DNA from: an uncultured Bacteroidales bacterium
GTDB lineage: Bacteria > Bacteroidota > Bacteroidia > Bacteroidales > UBA932
DNA: 18,033 nt
Reading direction: 5' to 3'
Assembly: GCA_945983015.1 (NCBI GenBank)
Contig: CAMFSN010000020.1
Span: forward strand, 1 to 18,033
The translations under genes were made by a program, and so were the position numbers. The stretch's first letter is position 1, and every line of letters begins with the position of its first letter. The notes beneath the pieces were generated by a model, which had not been told where the DNA came from, ran no database searches, and saw only the letters and a list, made by a program, of their open reading frames with translations. Shown in pieces: positions 6,256-14,443 of this stretch.

Positions 6256-8300
6256 CAGAAAGTGATTATTCCTTTATTTACCAATGCCAGAAGCACTGCT
6301 GCGGCTATTACCACGAGCAGAAGGACTATGAATGGCAGAGGCGATTTTTTCTTTATGGCGAAAGGATCATTCTTTGAGATGACCTTAGGGTATTTGGCCA
6401 GGGAAGTAAGGGTGGCACCGAAGATGGGATTAAGCAGAACTGTGGAGTTGATGGCCCAGCCATTGGCATTAAGGATAGGCCCTAGATTCCTTTTCTTCAG
6501 TTTGAGCCAAGCCAGGAACATAGATGGTCCGGAGATTAGCAGGCAGAGTCCTACTATTACCAAAAGTAATGTGTACCAAGGTTTTACCAAGGCTGAAACG
6601 GCGTTTAGAATAACGCCTGCACCTACTCCCGCACCGGCAGAGAGGGCCAGCATCGTGGTCGGGTCTAGACCCTTTTTAGGGGCTGCGGCCGCTGCTGCCT
6701 TAGGGTCAGGACTGTTTGCAAGGGCAGTCAGATTGGCATTGACCTTGCTCTCCTTCTCGGCGGCATTCTTGTTAATCTTATCGCTGATGGCCTTCGCAAA
6801 TTTCTTATACGGATGCATAAAGGCCTGCCTGATGCTCGTAGGGTTGTCAATTATCTTAGTGACTGTGGCGTCGTAATCCAGTCCGTCCCTGTCATAGAAC
6901 ACGGCATTCATACCTACGCTCAGATTATCGCTGTCTCCGTCAGTCAGAATGGCAGCTATAGTCAGTTTCTTTCCGCTTTTCTGAGAGATGCAGTCGCAGT
7001 AGATGATGTACATTCCGCTTTGTGGCGCCATAGTGGCCTGCTTTCCCATATCGGCTACTCTGATACAGAGTTTGAGGCAGCGCTGGTCGATGTAGAGTTC
7101 GCCGGCGTCAAAGACGGATTTCTGCTTCCTGTCGTAGAAAGCCCCGAAGATTACGTAGTTATTAAGGAATTTATACAGGTGCTTGAAAAGTACCATAAAT
7201 TTGTGCACGTCATCTATGGATTCTGACTCCGCCTTAAGTTCCGCATCCTTTTGGATGAGTTCCAAAAGCGTTTGCTTCTTATTTTCCTTCAGCAGATTTT
7301 CTATCTCTTCCAGGCCAATTTTCTCTACCGCACCACCCTCCTTTGCTGCGAGCCAGGCCTGATATGCACTGAATTTGGCTTTAATTGCCCTCCAATCCTC
7401 CCTGCTAAGGCTCTCGGCCTTAGGCAGTTCCTTATCCAGAATCAAACTGCGGACTTTAGCGAAAGCTGCAAGCCATTTCGGGTTAATCTTATCCAGATAC
7501 AGCAGTCCTTCCGCACAAGGGTGGGAAATGAGATCTATGCTGTCCTGCGCCTGTTCGCAAGCCGGATCGTATCTAAAGTATTCGCAACGGCTAAAATACT
7601 CCTCCACGATTTCGTCCACACTATTTATGGCATCCAGAGCCACTTGAGTGTCCTTTCCGTATGGTAGATCTTCGGGATGAAGCTTGTCCCTCCAGGCTTT
7701 ATAGGCATTCAATGCGGCGTAGAAGTCTTCCACTTCCTGGGAACCGATGCCCTGTGCTCCGCTTCTGTCTCTTTTGGATCCTATGCAGGCTATGCATTCC
7801 ACTATGGCTTTTCTGGCTGCGGAGTCCTCTTCTGCGCTCGCTTCAGTGATTATGGCATCGCCGTTGAAAAGAGTCTTTGCGAAAATGGCGGTGGAATCGG
7901 CTGTGTCGCAAAGGCTTATGCTATCTTCCTCCGCCTTGCCCAGGTTAGAGAGGATTTGTCTGGCGCTCTTGAGTATCCTGGCCCCCTCGTGACTTTCAGT
8001 GTTAAAGGCTGAAAGCGGAAGAGAGTCCCTTCCTTCCAGAAGCAAGTCTCTGTCTTTCAGGATATCACAGACCCAATTCGAGGCATTGACCACTTCCTTA
8101 ACCCTGATTCGCTTGTCCTTGTCGCTATCTACTATCTGAAGGAATTCCTTGTCGAATTCCAAGCCGTCCACAGGACAACTCAGGGCAGTCCAAAGTTTTT
8201 GATCCAATTCTCCCAGATGTGCTATGTCTTCTCCGCTGCAGATACGCACACGGCTGCTTCCTCCCAAAGAGCAAAATTTCCAAGAATAGTTTGTACTCAT
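6255..8300 (-). CDS. Large EF-hand-like membrane protein of unknown function
   Basis: This 681-residue protein has a long soluble N-terminal part and about three C-terminal membrane segments (near 548-570, 575-598 and 654-676). Residues 58-69 fit a calcium-binding EF-hand loop: Asp58, Asp60, Asp62, Arg64, Ile65 and Glu69 occupy positions 1, 3, 5, 7, 8 and 12. A partial second loop, FNGDAIITEAS, lies near 164-174. The middle is helical and charged (coiled-coil-like). A Cys-containing block reading MYIIYCDCIS and an Ala-rich linker (KAAAAAAPKK) precede the membrane region. There is no N-terminal signal peptide. ATG 8300 is chosen because it gives MSTNYSWKFCSLGG and follows a -7 box. A longer reading frame to 8471 would run through the promoter and into the divergent gene. 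I recall similar large uncharacterised proteins in Bacteroides-type genomes. It heads the operon with the 125-residue gene and the aminotransferase. Function unknown. Confidence 0.78.
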   Translation of the reverse strand: MSTNYSWKFCSLGGSSRVRICSGEDIAHLGELDQKLWTALSCPVDGLEFDKEFLQIVDSDKDKRIRVKEVVNASNWVCDILKDRDLLLEGRDSLPLSAFNTESHEGARILKSARQILSNLGKAEEDSISLCDTADSTAIFAKTLFNGDAIITEASAEEDSAARKAIVECIACIGSKRDRSGAQGIGSQEVEDFYAALNAYKAWRDKLHPEDLPYGKDTQVALDAINSVDEIVEEYFSRCEYFRYDPACEQAQDSIDLISHPCAEGLLYLDKINPKWLAAFAKVRSLILDKELPKAESLSREDWRAIKAKFSAYQAWLAAKEGGAVEKIGLEEIENLLKENKKQTLLELIQKDAELKAESESIDDVHKFMVLFKHLYKFLNNYVIFGAFYDRKQKSVFDAGELYIDQRCLKLCIRVADMGKQATMAPQSGMYIIYCDCISQKSGKKLTIAAILTDGDSDNLSVGMNAVFYDRDGLDYDATVTKIIDNPTSIRQAFMHPYKKFAKAISDKINKNAAEKESKVNANLTALANSPDPKAAAAAAPKKGLDPTTMLALSAGAGVGAGVILNAVSALVKPWYTLLLVIVGLCLLISGPSMFLAWLKLKKRNLGPILNANGWAINSTVLLNPIFGATLTSLAKYPKVISKNDPFAIKKKSPLPFIVLLLVVIAAAVLLALVNKGIITF

Positions 8301-8332
8301 ATCGTGTAAAATTGATTTGTCTGAACAATCTT

Positions 8333-8340
8333 CAAAGATA
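8333..8340 (-). promoter_or_regulatory. -7 box for the EF-hand protein operon
   Basis: On the minus strand the sequence is TATCTTTG, an exact TAnnTTTG match, 32 bases upstream of ATG 8300. It implies a leader of about 27 bases. No good -33 TTTG is seen. It forms a perfect 8-bp inverted repeat with the plus-strand box at 8354-8361, with 13 bp between the arms. Confidence 0.55.
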
Positions 8341-8353
8341 AGTATTTTTTCGG

Positions 8354-8361
8354 TATCTTTG
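8354..8361 (+). promoter_or_regulatory. -7 box for the DUF389 gene
   Basis: TATCTTTG matches TAnnTTTG exactly and lies 27 bases before ATG 8389. Its expected -33 region overlaps the opposing -7 box at 8333-8340, so the two divergent promoters share DNA. No convincing TTTG -33 element is present. Confidence 0.55.
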
Positions 8362-8388
8362 CGGAGCTTTAATTGAAATCGACTTATT

Positions 8389-9726
8389 ATGCAAGTTAAA
8401 TTTTTTAAGCAATTGAAAAGGCTGGTCAATATGAATGACCAGATAGACATAGAGGCTGCGAGTGTGGCCATCCGTAATGGAATTTATTTCAAAGGACAGA
8501 ATGTGTTTATTCTCGCCTGTGCCATCATTATAGCTTCCGTAGGCCTTAACCTTAACTCCATTCCAGTCATCATAGGAGCGATGCTCATATCCCCTCTGAT
8601 GGGACCTATTCTCGGACTGGGTCTGGGACTCGGAACCAATGACCTTCCACTATTGAAAGACGCCGCGAAGAATTTCGGCATTATGGTGGCGATAAGCATT
8701 ATAGCCAGCACCATATACTTCATTCTTTCGCCTCTTAATCCTGCCCAGCAGACAGAACTCCTGGCCCGTACGAATCCTACCATCTACGACGTACTGATAG
8801 CTTTCTTCGGAGGCAGCGCAGGAATGTTGGAGAATACCAGAAAGGAAAAGGGAACCGTGCTCTCCGGCGTGGCGATTGCCACTGCCCTTATGCCACCTCT
8901 CTGTACCGTCGGTTACGGTATCGCGAACTGGGAATGGACATTCGTTGCGGGAGCCCTGTACCTCTTCCTTATTAACAGTATCTTCATCGCCTTGGCTGCG
9001 GTGCTGGTGATTAAATACCTCAGATTCCCTATAGTGGGTTCCAGCGATGAGACCAAGCGTAAAAAGACTAACAGGATCATAGCCACAGTGATGGTTCTTA
9101 TCATAATCCCTTCCATTCTTTCGGCCATCAATATCGTAAAACAGAGCAACTTCGACCGCAGCGTGGATACTCTGGTGGAGAATAACAAGGTGCTTGGGAA
9201 GAGCTACATCTTCAACTATACCGTGCATCATAATTCCAAGCTTCCTACCGTGGATATCTTTGTTGCGGGAGAACAGCTTGATGCCTCCGACAGGGACCGC
9301 ATCTATGCTTCTGCAGAGAATCTGGGTATCAGCCGTAATCAGGTCTTTATTAAGGAAGATGCGGCAGTCAAGAGCAGTTCCAGCTTGGATGCCGATCTGA
9401 TGAAGGGCATTTACGAGCATAACACTCAAGTGATATCTGATCTGTCAAACCAGGTGGATTCCCTCAATGGTTTGGTTCGCAGTTATAGAAAAAAGGAACT
9501 GCCGGCTAAGATGCTTACTATGGAGATCTGTGCCCAGTATAAGAACGTTAAAGACGTGGTAATCAGCAGGGGCAGTTCAGTGGATCCTGTAACTGGAGAT
9601 GCCAGGGAAACCATAGTCGCCATCGTCAGTGCCGATGAAGCACTGAACGATGAACAGATGAAACGTCTGGGCGACTGGTTAAAGGTAAGACTTGAAGCCG
9701 AGGAGTTGATAGTTCTCCAGAGATAG
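8389..9726 (+). CDS. DUF389 (TIGR00341-type) integral membrane protein
   Basis: This 445-residue protein has about six or seven membrane segments in the first 250 residues and a soluble C-terminal domain of about 195 residues. The family signature is clear at about 50-82: SVGLNLNSIPVIIGAMLISP, then LMGPILGLGLGLG. GVAIATALMPPLCTVGYGI follows at 160-178. The N-terminus (KFFKQLKRL) is basic and cytoplasmic. The biochemical role of DUF389 proteins is unsettled; a transport or stress-related membrane function is only speculation. It is transcribed divergently from the EF-hand protein operon from an interleaved promoter, which may mean joint control. ATG 8389 is the first in-frame start after the promoter; Met15 (8431) is an alternative. 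The stop is one base from the convergent dipeptidase stop. Confidence 0.87.
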   Translation: MQVKFFKQLKRLVNMNDQIDIEAASVAIRNGIYFKGQNVFILACAIIIASVGLNLNSIPVIIGAMLISPLMGPILGLGLGLGTNDLPLLKDAAKNFGIMVAISIIASTIYFILSPLNPAQQTELLARTNPTIYDVLIAFFGGSAGMLENTRKEKGTVLSGVAIATALMPPLCTVGYGIANWEWTFVAGALYLFLINSIFIALAAVLVIKYLRFPIVGSSDETKRKKTNRIIATVMVLIIIPSILSAINIVKQSNFDRSVDTLVENNKVLGKSYIFNYTVHHNSKLPTVDIFVAGEQLDASDRDRIYASAENLGISRNQVFIKEDAAVKSSSSLDADLMKGIYEHNTQVISDLSNQVDSLNGLVRSYRKKELPAKMLTMEICAQYKNVKDVVISRGSSVDPVTGDARETIVAIVSADEALNDEQMKRLGDWLKVRLEAEELIVLQR

Positions 9727-9727
9727 T

Positions 9728-11074
9728 CTAATAGTATTTATAGAATAGGGACAGGGACTCCATTCCGGCGAAGAGCTGCTTTAGCAGATAGCTTTCGTTA
9801 GGGGAGTGTATGGTGTCCCTTTCGAGCCCGAAGCCCATCAGGAGTGGGTCGATGCCCAGGATTTTCTGGACTTCAGCCAGGACGGCTATGCTGCCGCCTC
9901 CTCTGCTTGGCACCGGCTCTATTCCATATACTTCTGCCATAGCTCGGGAGCCTGCCTTGTAGGCTTCTGAACTGATAGGAATGAGGAATCCGTCGCCTCC
10001 TTCGCAGGCCTTGACTTCCACTTTCACCTCAGGCGGGGCTATGCTTTCGAAATGCCTTTTGAAAAGCTCAGTGATTTCTGAACTGAGCTGATTCGGAACT
10101 AGTCTCATTGATATCTTGGCGTGAGCTTCGCTAGGAAGAACGGTCTTAGCACCAGTTCCGGTGTATCCGCCCCAGATGCCGCATACGTCCAGGCAAGGTC
10201 TGATACCTGTCCTCTCCAGGGTGCTGTAACCCTTTTCGCCCCTGAGCTCGGCTACGTCCAGGAATTTCTTATACTCTTCCAGGTCGAAAGGAGCCTTGGA
10301 GAGAAGTGCCCTGTCCTCGTCGCTAAGTTCCACGACTTTGTCATAGAATCCTGGGATGGCCACCCTCTGATCTTCGTCGTGCAGGGAAGCTATCATCTCG
10401 CAGAGGACGGTGATAGGATTGGCCACGGCTCCGCCATAGTGTCCGCTATGCAGGTCTTTGTTAGGGCCTGTGACCTTAACTTCCAGATAGCTCAAGCCTC
10501 TCATTCCGCAGTTTATGCTAGGAACGCTCTCGCTAATCATAGTGGTATCTGAAACCAGACAGATGTCAGCCTTAAGCATATCCTTGTGCTCCCTAATCCA
10601 CTCAGGCAGGCTTGGACTGCCAATTTCCTCTTCGCCCTCGAAAATGAACTTTACATTGTGGTGGAGCAGGCCCAGGCGGACTTCCCGCTCGAAGGCCTTG
10701 AGGTGCATAAACAATTGGCCTTTATCGTCATTGGCCCCGCGTCCCCAGATGGCCCCGTCGTGGATTACGGGCTCGAAAGGATCGCTGTGCCATTTCTCCA
10801 GAGGCTCGGCTGGCTGTACGTCGTAATGCCCGTAGATAAGTATGGTCTTCGCAGAAGGGTCTATGATTTTCTCAGCATAGACTACAGGATTCCCGCGGCT
10901 GGGGCTTACTTCAGCCCTGTCTGCGCCTGCTTCCAAAAGTAGTTCGCAAAGTCTTTCGGCGCAGCGCTGCATATCTGCCTTGTGCTCCGGCAGGGCACTC
11001 ACTGAAGGAATTCTCAAAAGGGAAAAGAGTTCTTCGATGAAGCGCTCTTTGTGTTGTTCGATGTAAGTCTTCAT
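9728..11074 (-). CDS. M20-family dipeptidase (CNDP/PepV-like metallopeptidase)
   Basis: This 448-residue zinc peptidase cleaves dipeptides or other small peptides in the cytoplasm. Metal and catalytic residues are visible: His83 and catalytic Asp85 in YGHYDVQP, bridging Asp116 in GRGANDDKG, Glu149/Glu150 in FEGEEEIGS, Asp176 in CLVSDTT, and the C-terminal His in DTIHSPNES. A dimerisation (lid) domain lies between, including HSGHYGGAVANP. Length matches the dipeptidase branch of M20. No signal peptide is seen. The ATG shares one base with the TAA of the upstream S9 peptidase gene, so the two are co-translated. Together they could convert dipeptides released by a DPP-IV-type enzyme into free amino acids; that pathway is inferred from context. 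The 3' end is one base from the convergent DUF389 gene. Confidence 0.9.
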   Translation of the reverse strand: MKTYIEQHKERFIEELFSLLRIPSVSALPEHKADMQRCAERLCELLLEAGADRAEVSPSRGNPVVYAEKIIDPSAKTILIYGHYDVQPAEPLEKWHSDPFEPVIHDGAIWGRGANDDKGQLFMHLKAFEREVRLGLLHHNVKFIFEGEEEIGSPSLPEWIREHKDMLKADICLVSDTTMISESVPSINCGMRGLSYLEVKVTGPNKDLHSGHYGGAVANPITVLCEMIASLHDEDQRVAIPGFYDKVVELSDEDRALLSKAPFDLEEYKKFLDVAELRGEKGYSTLERTGIRPCLDVCGIWGGYTGTGAKTVLPSEAHAKISMRLVPNQLSSEITELFKRHFESIAPPEVKVEVKACEGGDGFLIPISSEAYKAGSRAMAEVYGIEPVPSRGGGSIAVLAEVQKILGIDPLLMGFGLERDTIHSPNESYLLKQLFAGMESLSLFYKYY

Positions 11075-12933
11075 TATAAATTCTGTATAAAATAATCGCT
11101 GATTTTCTCGTAGAGATAAACCCTTTCCTTTCCGAACATATTATGCTCGGCGCAAGGAAAAGTGAAAAAGTCTATCTGTTTGCCGGCATCTATGCAGCCC
11201 TGTAGGAAGGACATAGAGTGCTGCCAAACTACTACAGGGTCTATATATCCCTGGCAGATAAGGACTTTGCCTTCGATTTCGGAGCATTTTTCCATAAGGG
11301 AGCTCTCTTTGTAGCCCTCGGGATTGCTCTGCGGGCTGTCCATATACCTCTCTCCGTACATTACCTCGTACCATTTCCAATCTATTACAGGACCTCCTGC
11401 CACGGCGACCTTGAACAGATCAGGACAAGTGGTCTTCAGGCTCAAGGTCATAAAGCCTCCGTAGCTCCAGCCGTGCACGCCTATCCTTTCCTGGTCCACC
11501 CAAGGCTCCTGGCAAAGGGCTTTTATGCCTGCCAATTGGTCTTCCTGCTCTACTTTTCCGCAGCAGCGGTTGATGGCCTGTTCGTATGCCAATCCCTGTC
11601 TCTGCGTGCCCCTGTTATCCTGCACATAGACTATGTAGCCTCTCTGAGCCATATAGAGCTCCCAGAGCCTGATGTTCCCAAGCCAACTGGAGTTTACCAT
11701 CTGAGAATGAGGACCTCCATAGACATAGACTATGAGAGGGTATTTTTTAGAGGGGTCGAAATTTAGAGGTTTTATGAGCCGGTAATAGTTCTTGAACTTT
11801 CCGTCTGCAGAAGGGGTCCAGCCGAGTTCCATCTCCGGCAGGGCGTATTCTGAGAGGGGGTCAGGGCAGTCCTTTATCAGTCTTTTGAATTTGCCATCCA
11901 TACTGAAGGCCTTGACCCAGCCGCTCTGGTCGAAACTGCTGAATGCATCGATGTATTCTCCATCGCCCATCAGGATATTATGCCAGCCGCTCTCCTTAGT
12001 TAGTCGTTCAGGCTTGGAGACTCTAAGCTTATCGAAAGAAGTTCTGCCGCTTACTTTTATCCTGAACAGATGATTTTCTACAGGAGAAATCTCTGCGGAA
12101 GTGTAATAGATGTAATTCCTGTCACAGCCGGCCCAGAATATGTCCGCATCGGTGGGAGTCAGCCTTTTGATATGGCCATCGAGATCCATCAGGTAGAGGT
12201 TCTTATAGCCGTCGAGATTGGCCGAAGAATAGACGAAGACATTATCGCTGATAAAATGGGCGCTCTCATAAGGCTCCACCCAGGCATCGTTTTCCTCTTC
12301 CAGAAGAGTTTTGAGGAATTTCCCGTTAAGGGCATCGTAGAGGTTCAGGCGAAGATGGTGCTGGCTGCGGTCCAGAACCTGTACCAGCAATCTGTCTTCT
12401 CCTGCCCAAGAGACCCCGCAGAGGTATCTGTCCTCCCCGAAATCCGTGCACTCTATTTTGATATGTGCTCCGCTGCCGCTTTCATAGATCCAGAGGCTAA
12501 GTCTTTCACTTTCGCCTCCTGCGTACGGGTATTTGATCTTTTGGAAATGCTCTGTCTTTATGTCGTATAGTTCGAAGTCCCTGACTTTGCTTTCGTCCTT
12601 TTCATAGTAGGCGCATTTCAGGGCGCTAGGGGAAGGGAAGAAGCCTCTGTCGATGCCGAATTCGTTTCTGCTGACGCTGCATCCATAGCTGACTTGCTCA
12701 AAAGAGAGGGCTATACACAAGGTGTCGCCCTTTTCCACATAGTACAAGGAGCCCTCCTTTTCGAAGTAAGGGGAGCTGCTTTTCGGAGCTCTGGGACTGA
12801 AAAAACTTTCGGGATACAGGCTTCTGTTAATGGTGGCATCCTCCATACTCAGGAGCTCTCCTTCTGGATTCGAGGCTGCCTTTGTGGCCAATACGCTTAG
12901 GCCTAACTGTAAAATGTCAAACAAGATGTTCAT
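11074..12933 (-). CDS. Dipeptidyl-peptidase IV-like S9 serine peptidase
   Basis: This 619-residue protein has an N-terminal beta-propeller (DPP-IV N-terminal domain) and a C-terminal alpha/beta-hydrolase. Propeller landmarks include DAWVEPYES (counterpart of the segment bearing the N-terminus-binding Glu residues) and ISPVENHLF. The catalytic triad is Ser490 (GWSYGG), Asp565 (QGYIDPVV) and His597 (AEHNMF), with spacings of 75 and 32 as expected for DPP-IV. The residue aligned with substrate-binding Asn710 of human DPP-IV is Val, so specificity may differ. The N-terminus (MNILFDILQLGLSVLATKAA) resembles a short signal peptide but has no early Lys/Arg, so export is likely but unproven. ATG 12933 is preferred over TTG 12942, which overlaps the -7 box. 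It is smaller than typical Bacteroidota DPP-IV (about 720 residues). It is the first gene of an operon with the M20 dipeptidase. Confidence 0.88.
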   Translation of the reverse strand: MNILFDILQLGLSVLATKAASNPEGELLSMEDATINRSLYPESFFSPRAPKSSSPYFEKEGSLYYVEKGDTLCIALSFEQVSYGCSVSRNEFGIDRGFFPSPSALKCAYYEKDESKVRDFELYDIKTEHFQKIKYPYAGGESERLSLWIYESGSGAHIKIECTDFGEDRYLCGVSWAGEDRLLVQVLDRSQHHLRLNLYDALNGKFLKTLLEEENDAWVEPYESAHFISDNVFVYSSANLDGYKNLYLMDLDGHIKRLTPTDADIFWAGCDRNYIYYTSAEISPVENHLFRIKVSGRTSFDKLRVSKPERLTKESGWHNILMGDGEYIDAFSSFDQSGWVKAFSMDGKFKRLIKDCPDPLSEYALPEMELGWTPSADGKFKNYYRLIKPLNFDPSKKYPLIVYVYGGPHSQMVNSSWLGNIRLWELYMAQRGYIVYVQDNRGTQRQGLAYEQAINRCCGKVEQEDQLAGIKALCQEPWVDQERIGVHGWSYGGFMTLSLKTTCPDLFKVAVAGGPVIDWKWYEVMYGERYMDSPQSNPEGYKESSLMEKCSEIEGKVLICQGYIDPVVVWQHSMSFLQGCIDAGKQIDFFTFPCAEHNMFGKERVYLYEKISDYFIQNL

Positions 12934-12939
12934 ATCAGT

Positions 12940-12947
12940 CAAAGATA
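12940..12947 (-). promoter_or_regulatory. -7 box for the peptidase operon
   Basis: The minus strand reads TATCTTTG, an exact TAnnTTTG match, with six bases between it and ATG 12933. The transcript should therefore start within a few bases of the ATG. This also argues against the TTG start at 12942, which would sit inside the promoter element. Confidence 0.55.
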
Positions 12948-12961
12948 CGATTTTTTGTTTG

Positions 12962-12969
12962 TAACTTTG
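12962..12969 (+). promoter_or_regulatory. -7 box for the PriA-like gene
   Basis: TAACTTTG matches TAnnTTTG exactly and only four bases (CCCT) separate it from ATG 12974, so the mRNA is predicted to be leaderless or nearly so. The opposing -7 box lies 14 bp away. Confidence 0.55.
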
Positions 12970-12973
12970 CCCT

Positions 12974-14443
12974 ATGCGCTTTTATTATTTGCTCTTACCC
13001 ATAAAACTTGACTGGTTTCCTGTCTATAAAAGCCAGATCCCGCTGCATCGTGGGCAGAGGGTGGAGGTGACTTTCAGTTCCAAGACATATCTTGCCGTAG
13101 TCTTGGGAGAGGCGCCCGCTGAAGAAATTGCTTCTACAGTCAAGGTTTTGGAGTTGGAGAACATTCCGGATAACATCGCCGACATAAGCGAAAAGGAGTT
13201 GAAACTCTGGACTTTCGTCTCGGAGTATTACCTCTGCTCTTTAGGTGAGGTTTACGAGGCGGCATATCCTAAGTATAAGAGGACTTTGGCAAAGAGAAAG
13301 AAAAAAACCCTTCAGCCTTCTACAGTGATATCGGAGGAAAAGAGAGCCGAATCCGGTAAGCCTATTCTATACTTCAGTTCTGACAGAGTCCCATATTATC
13401 TGAGTAAGCTAAATGCTTGTATCAAACAGGGATTCAGTGCTCTGGTCCTTCTTAGTGAAAGAGAATTGGCATCCATTATGGAGGAAAAGCTCAGCTCTGA
13501 GCTGGATGCTCCGGTGCTGCTCTACGACAGCTCTCTCAGCCCAGCAGCGCGGAAAAAGATTACGGAATCTTTGGGAAAGGCTGAGGAGCCGCTGGTACTG
13601 CTGGGGACGCGCAGCGCTATCTTCTTGCCTTTTAGGAATTTGGGGCTGGTGATAGTGGACGAGGAGCAGGATCCGTATTTTAAGCAGACTGAGCCTGCGC
13701 CGCGTTATAACGGGAGGGATATGGCAGCGGTGCTTTCGAGCATTCATGGGGCTCAACTTATTCTGGGCTCCTTTGCTCCTTCACTTGAGAGTCTATATAA
13801 TTGCAGCATAGGAAAATACGAATTCCTCGAAGGGGAAAGCGCCTTGAATTGCAAGCTGGAAGTAGTGGATATCAATGCCGAGAAAAAGAAGAAGGGAATG
13901 GAAGGGGAGTATTCGAAAAGGCTGCTCAGCGAAATCTCCAGAACTAAGGGCCAGCTTATGATAATCCGTTCTTATAGCTCGGAAGAGTCTGTACACGAGT
14001 TTTTTAGGGAGCGTTTTCCGGATTTGGACCCGCAGATTCTCACTGCTCAGGCTGCGAGAAAGGCCACGGGACATTGTACCCTTATGGCTATTCTGAACGG
14101 GGATTCGCTTTTTGATTCCGAGGATTTCAGGTCCGATGAAAAGGCCTTTCAATTGCTTCGGAATCTCTCCCTTCGCTGTGACAAGTTATTTATACAGTGT
14201 AGCTCATCGGCTCATCCCGTTTTTTCTTCCTTGAAGAAACTAGATTACGAGTATCGTTTGCTGGAAGAGAGAAAAGTCTTTAAACTCCCTCCTTATACCA
14301 GAATAGTGGACATCAAGGACCGCAAAAGTGGGGAGCTGGTTCTTCGAGAGGTCTTTGAAAGGGATTCCAAAGCCTCGGAACAGAAGTCGAAACTGCCTCT
14401 GCGATATGGGGCTATGTATATCATAGACGTCGACCCACAATAA
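12974..14443 (+). CDS. Reduced PriA-like protein lacking helicase motifs (apparent pseudohelicase)
   Basis: PriA restarts replication at forks by binding branched DNA and unwinding it. This 489-residue homologue (full-length is about 730-820) keeps the N-terminal 3'-DNA-binding domain (about 1-100, with TFVSEYYLCSLGEVYEAAYPK). It also keeps TRSAIFLPFRNLGLVIVDEE at 212-231, then APRYNGRDMA, then GSFAPSLES, and the LPPYTRIV and DVDP segments near the C-terminus. The winged-helix domain between about 100 and 128 is missing. Where Walker A (GVTGSGKTEVY) should be there is YFSSDRVPYY near 133-142. DEEH is DEEQ. The roughly 60-residue zinc-binding Cys cluster is gone. The motif V region and motif VI (QVAGRAGR) are replaced (LRNLSLRCDKLF). 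The C-terminal domain is shortened. The frame is intact, with no stops, so it does not look like a decaying pseudogene. It probably binds DNA or partners without ATP-driven unwinding. It overlaps the convergent methyltransferase gene by 23 bp. Confidence 0.82.
   Translation: MRFYYLLLPIKLDWFPVYKSQIPLHRGQRVEVTFSSKTYLAVVLGEAPAEEIASTVKVLELENIPDNIADISEKELKLWTFVSEYYLCSLGEVYEAAYPKYKRTLAKRKKKTLQPSTVISEEKRAESGKPILYFSSDRVPYYLSKLNACIKQGFSALVLLSERELASIMEEKLSSELDAPVLLYDSSLSPAARKKITESLGKAEEPLVLLGTRSAIFLPFRNLGLVIVDEEQDPYFKQTEPAPRYNGRDMAAVLSSIHGAQLILGSFAPSLESLYNCSIGKYEFLEGESALNCKLEVVDINAEKKKKGMEGEYSKRLLSEISRTKGQLMIIRSYSSEESVHEFFRERFPDLDPQILTAQAARKATGHCTLMAILNGDSLFDSEDFRSDEKAFQLLRNLSLRCDKLFIQCSSSAHPVFSSLKKLDYEYRLLEERKVFKLPPYTRIVDIKDRKSGELVLREVFERDSKASEQKSKLPLRYGAMYIIDVDPQ

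Noticed and set aside
6055..6876. Open frame of 273 codons on the plus strand
   Set aside because: It lies antisense to the coupled 681- and 125-residue genes, has no promoter, and its translation shows no recognisable domain.
8301..8471. N-terminal extension of the EF-hand protein to a start at 8471
   Set aside because: The added 57 codons run through two exact -7 boxes and into the coding region of the divergent DUF389 gene. The protein after ATG 8300 begins with a family-like N-terminus.
8650..9429. Open frame of 259 codons on the minus strand
   Set aside because: It is antisense to the clear DUF389 gene, and its His/Arg-rich translation looks like a shadow frame.
9769..9790. Hairpin CTGC/GCAG downstream of the DUF389 stop as a terminator
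   Set aside because: It has only four base pairs and no following T-tract.
11218..11766. Open frame of 182 codons on the plus strand
   Set aside because: It is antisense to the catalytic domain of the S9 peptidase, with no family features and no start signal.
12934..12942. TTG start for the S9 peptidase giving three extra residues
   Set aside because: The TTG overlaps the predicted -7 box, and the ATG at 12933 gives the hydrophobic N-terminus directly.
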